Below are positions 49,990-51,278 of a DNA stretch of 51,278 nt, piece by piece. Below the pieces are notes generated by a model. That model had not been told where the DNA came from and searched no databases. It saw nothing but the letters and a program-made list of their open reading frames with translations. Location of the stretch: NCBI RefSeq assembly GCF_013179575.1, contig NZ_JABMCQ010000009.1, positions 1-51,278 on the forward strand. The letters run 5' to 3'. Origin of the DNA: Sphingobacterium shayense. GTDB taxonomy: Bacteria > Bacteroidota > Bacteroidia > Sphingobacteriales > Sphingobacteriaceae. Made by a program: the position numbers and the translations under genes. Each line of letters opens with the position of its first letter. Position 1 is the stretch's first letter.

Positions 49990-51278
49990 ATGGATAAATT
50001 AACATATTTGAGTAACGCGGATTCAGGATACATCGACTCGTTATATCAAGCATACAAGGAAGACCCAAACGCCATAGATGCAAGCTGGCAGAAGTTTTTT
50101 GAAGGTTTTGAATTTGGACAAACTAGTGAGGGTACTACTGTTCCTGAGACCTCAGAACAAGCGATCAAAGAGATCAACGTTCTCAATATGATCCATGGCT
50201 ACCGTGACCGAGGTCACCTATTCACAGAAACCAACCCCGTTCGCGAACGTCGTAAATATTTTCCAGGTAAAGAGTTAGAAACATTTGGACTATCGGAGGC
50301 AGACCTTGACACAGTATTCAATGCTGGAGTCGAAATTGGCTTAGGCCCTGCGAAATTAAGAGATATTCGTCAGTTTATTGAAGACACCTACTGTAGGTCG
50401 ATTGGCGCTGAGTTTCGTTACATCCGCAATCCAGAGAAAATAAAATTCCTTCAGGATAAAATTGAGGCTGATCGCAATACCCCTAACTTTAACTTAGACG
50501 ACAAAAAACGCATCCTAAAAAAACTTAACGAGGCTGTAATCTTTGAAAGTTTCCTTGGAACTAAGTTTTTGGGGCAAAAGCGCTTCTCATTAGAAGGTGC
50601 AGAATCTTTAATTCCTGCTTTAGATTCTGTTATTCAGAAAGGATCCTCATTAGGTATTGAAGAATTTGTTGTGGGGATGGCTCACCGTGGACGTTTAAAC
50701 GTACTTACCAATATCATGGGAAAATCGTACAAAACGATCTTTTCCGAGTTCGAAGGCAAAATGTACGAAACAGATCCAGAAATTCAATTCGGCGGTGACG
50801 TGAAGTATCACTTAGGCTTCTCTTCAGACATAACAAGTCAAGACGGAAAAAACATCCACCTTAGTCTTGCTCCCAATCCATCACACCTAGAAACAGTCGA
50901 TGGTGTAGCTGAAGGTATGGTTCGTTCAAAAATTGATCTAAAATATAGCGGAGACTCATCTAAGATCGCACCTATATTAATTCATGGTGATGCAGCTATA
51001 GCTGCGCAAGGGATTGTATATGAAACCATCCAAATGTCGAAGCTTGATGGTTATAAAACGGGCGGTACAATTCATATTGTCATTAACAATCAAGTGGGTT
51101 TTACTACGAATTATAAAGACGCGAGATCGTCAACGTACTGTACTGACATTGCGAAAGTAACTTTGTCTCCTGTATTTCATGTTAATGGAGATGACGTAGA
51201 AGCCCTGGTTTACGCAATCAACATTGCTGTCGAATATCGTCAAAAATATAAAACAGATGTCTTTATAGATCTTTTAGG
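49990..51278 (+). CDS. sucA: 2-oxoglutarate dehydrogenase E1 component, N-terminal part
   Basis: The frame begins at ATG 49990 and runs off the window; about 429 of the expected 900-plus residues are visible. This is the thiamine-diphosphate E1 subunit of the 2-oxoglutarate dehydrogenase complex of the TCA cycle. The N-terminal E1 signature is LSNADSGYIDSLYQAYKEDP with SWQKFFEGFE, a segment that binds E2 in this family. The catalytic core includes VVGMAHRGRLNVLTNIMGK, APNPSHLETVDGVAEG, and the diphosphate-binding GDAAIAAQGIVYET...INNQVGFTT. sucB would be expected next, outside the window. The gene has its own promoter after the photolyase-like gene. Confidence 0.97.
   Translation, partial: MDKLTYLSNADSGYIDSLYQAYKEDPNAIDASWQKFFEGFEFGQTSEGTTVPETSEQAIKEINVLNMIHGYRDRGHLFTETNPVRERRKYFPGKELETFGLSEADLDTVFNAGVEIGLGPAKLRDIRQFIEDTYCRSIGAEFRYIRNPEKIKFLQDKIEADRNTPNFNLDDKKRILKKLNEAVIFESFLGTKFLGQKRFSLEGAESLIPALDSVIQKGSSLGIEEFVVGMAHRGRLNVLTNIMGKSYKTIFSEFEGKMYETDPEIQFGGDVKYHLGFSSDITSQDGKNIHLSLAPNPSHLETVDGVAEGMVRSKIDLKYSGDSSKIAPILIHGDAAIAAQGIVYETIQMSKLDGYKTGGTIHIVINNQVGFTTNYKDARSSTYCTDIAKVTLSPVFHVNGDDVEALVYAINIAVEYRQKYKTDVFIDLL

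Noticed and set aside
1..51278. Mobile elements, CRISPR arrays, phage or defence islands
   Set aside because: I found no transposase, integrase, terminal repeats, Cas, restriction or toxin-antitoxin genes; gene content and codon use look like uniform core chromosome.

Overview
The window is a stretch of ordinary chromosome from a member of the Bacteroidota, most likely the Sphingobacteriaceae (Sphingobacterium, Pedobacter or Olivibacter type). The evidence is the family content (DUF5916, DUF4249, DUF4783, DUF4397, TonB-dependent receptor with carboxypeptidase-regulatory domain, a RemB-like protein), the AT-rich sequence (about 40% GC by eye), the near absence of Shine-Dalgarno sequences, and repeated use of the Bacteroidota promoter element TAnnTTTG. 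I read 43 protein genes, two of them cut by the window edges. I see no tRNA, rRNA, CRISPR, insertion sequence, prophage or plasmid function.

Layout. 1-4.8 kb: a truncated RemB-like surface protein gene, a GH125 alpha-mannosidase, glutamate racemase, and sufE/sufS. 4.9-11 kb: a coherent lipid-desaturation and redox block of soluble acyl-ACP desaturase, MarR regulator, ferredoxin-NADP reductase, [2Fe-2S] ferredoxin and type II NADH dehydrogenase, then a PolX-like protein whose polymerase site looks dead. 11-20 kb: a DUF5916 outer-membrane protein, a Gfo/Idh oxidoreductase, the leftward run DUF4783-nadC-plsY-M48 peptidase, and gpmI with a small lipoprotein. 20-24 kb: a leftward TolC-adaptor-apt operon and a polysaccharide deacetylase. 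24-30 kb: a tight four-gene leftward operon (beta-propeller-like protein, esterase, TonB-dependent receptor, DUF4249 lipoprotein) and a separate lipoprotein. 30-35.6 kb: a large FAD/4Fe-4S dehydrogenase divergent from an Lrp regulator plus EamA exporter, then a DUF4397 lipoprotein. 36-51 kb: smc, a DUF1905/OmdA protein, an MFS transporter, hsp20, folB, a DUF1080 hydrolase, asnB, a UbiD-type decarboxylase, an NmrA-like protein, a degenerate photolyase/cryptochrome homologue, and the 5' part of sucA.

How the genes work together. The clearest functional unit is at 4.96-7.87 kb: the desaturase needs two electrons from a reduced ferredoxin, and the next operon encodes ferredoxin, its reductase and a MarR regulator with a candidate operator directly before its start codon. 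The 24-29 kb operon looks like an outer-membrane uptake or processing unit in which DUF4249 stands where SusD usually does.

I did not find a convincing previously undescribed multi-gene system. The best leads are smaller: a PolX homologue with an intact PHP nuclease but no polymerase aspartates, a photolyase homologue that lost its FAD-binding motifs, a well-matched Lrp-type operator pair at the lrp promoter, several genes whose -7 element lies only 3-8 bases before the start codon (apparently leaderless mRNAs), and palindromes or repeats upstream of the NADH dehydrogenase and hsp20 genes.
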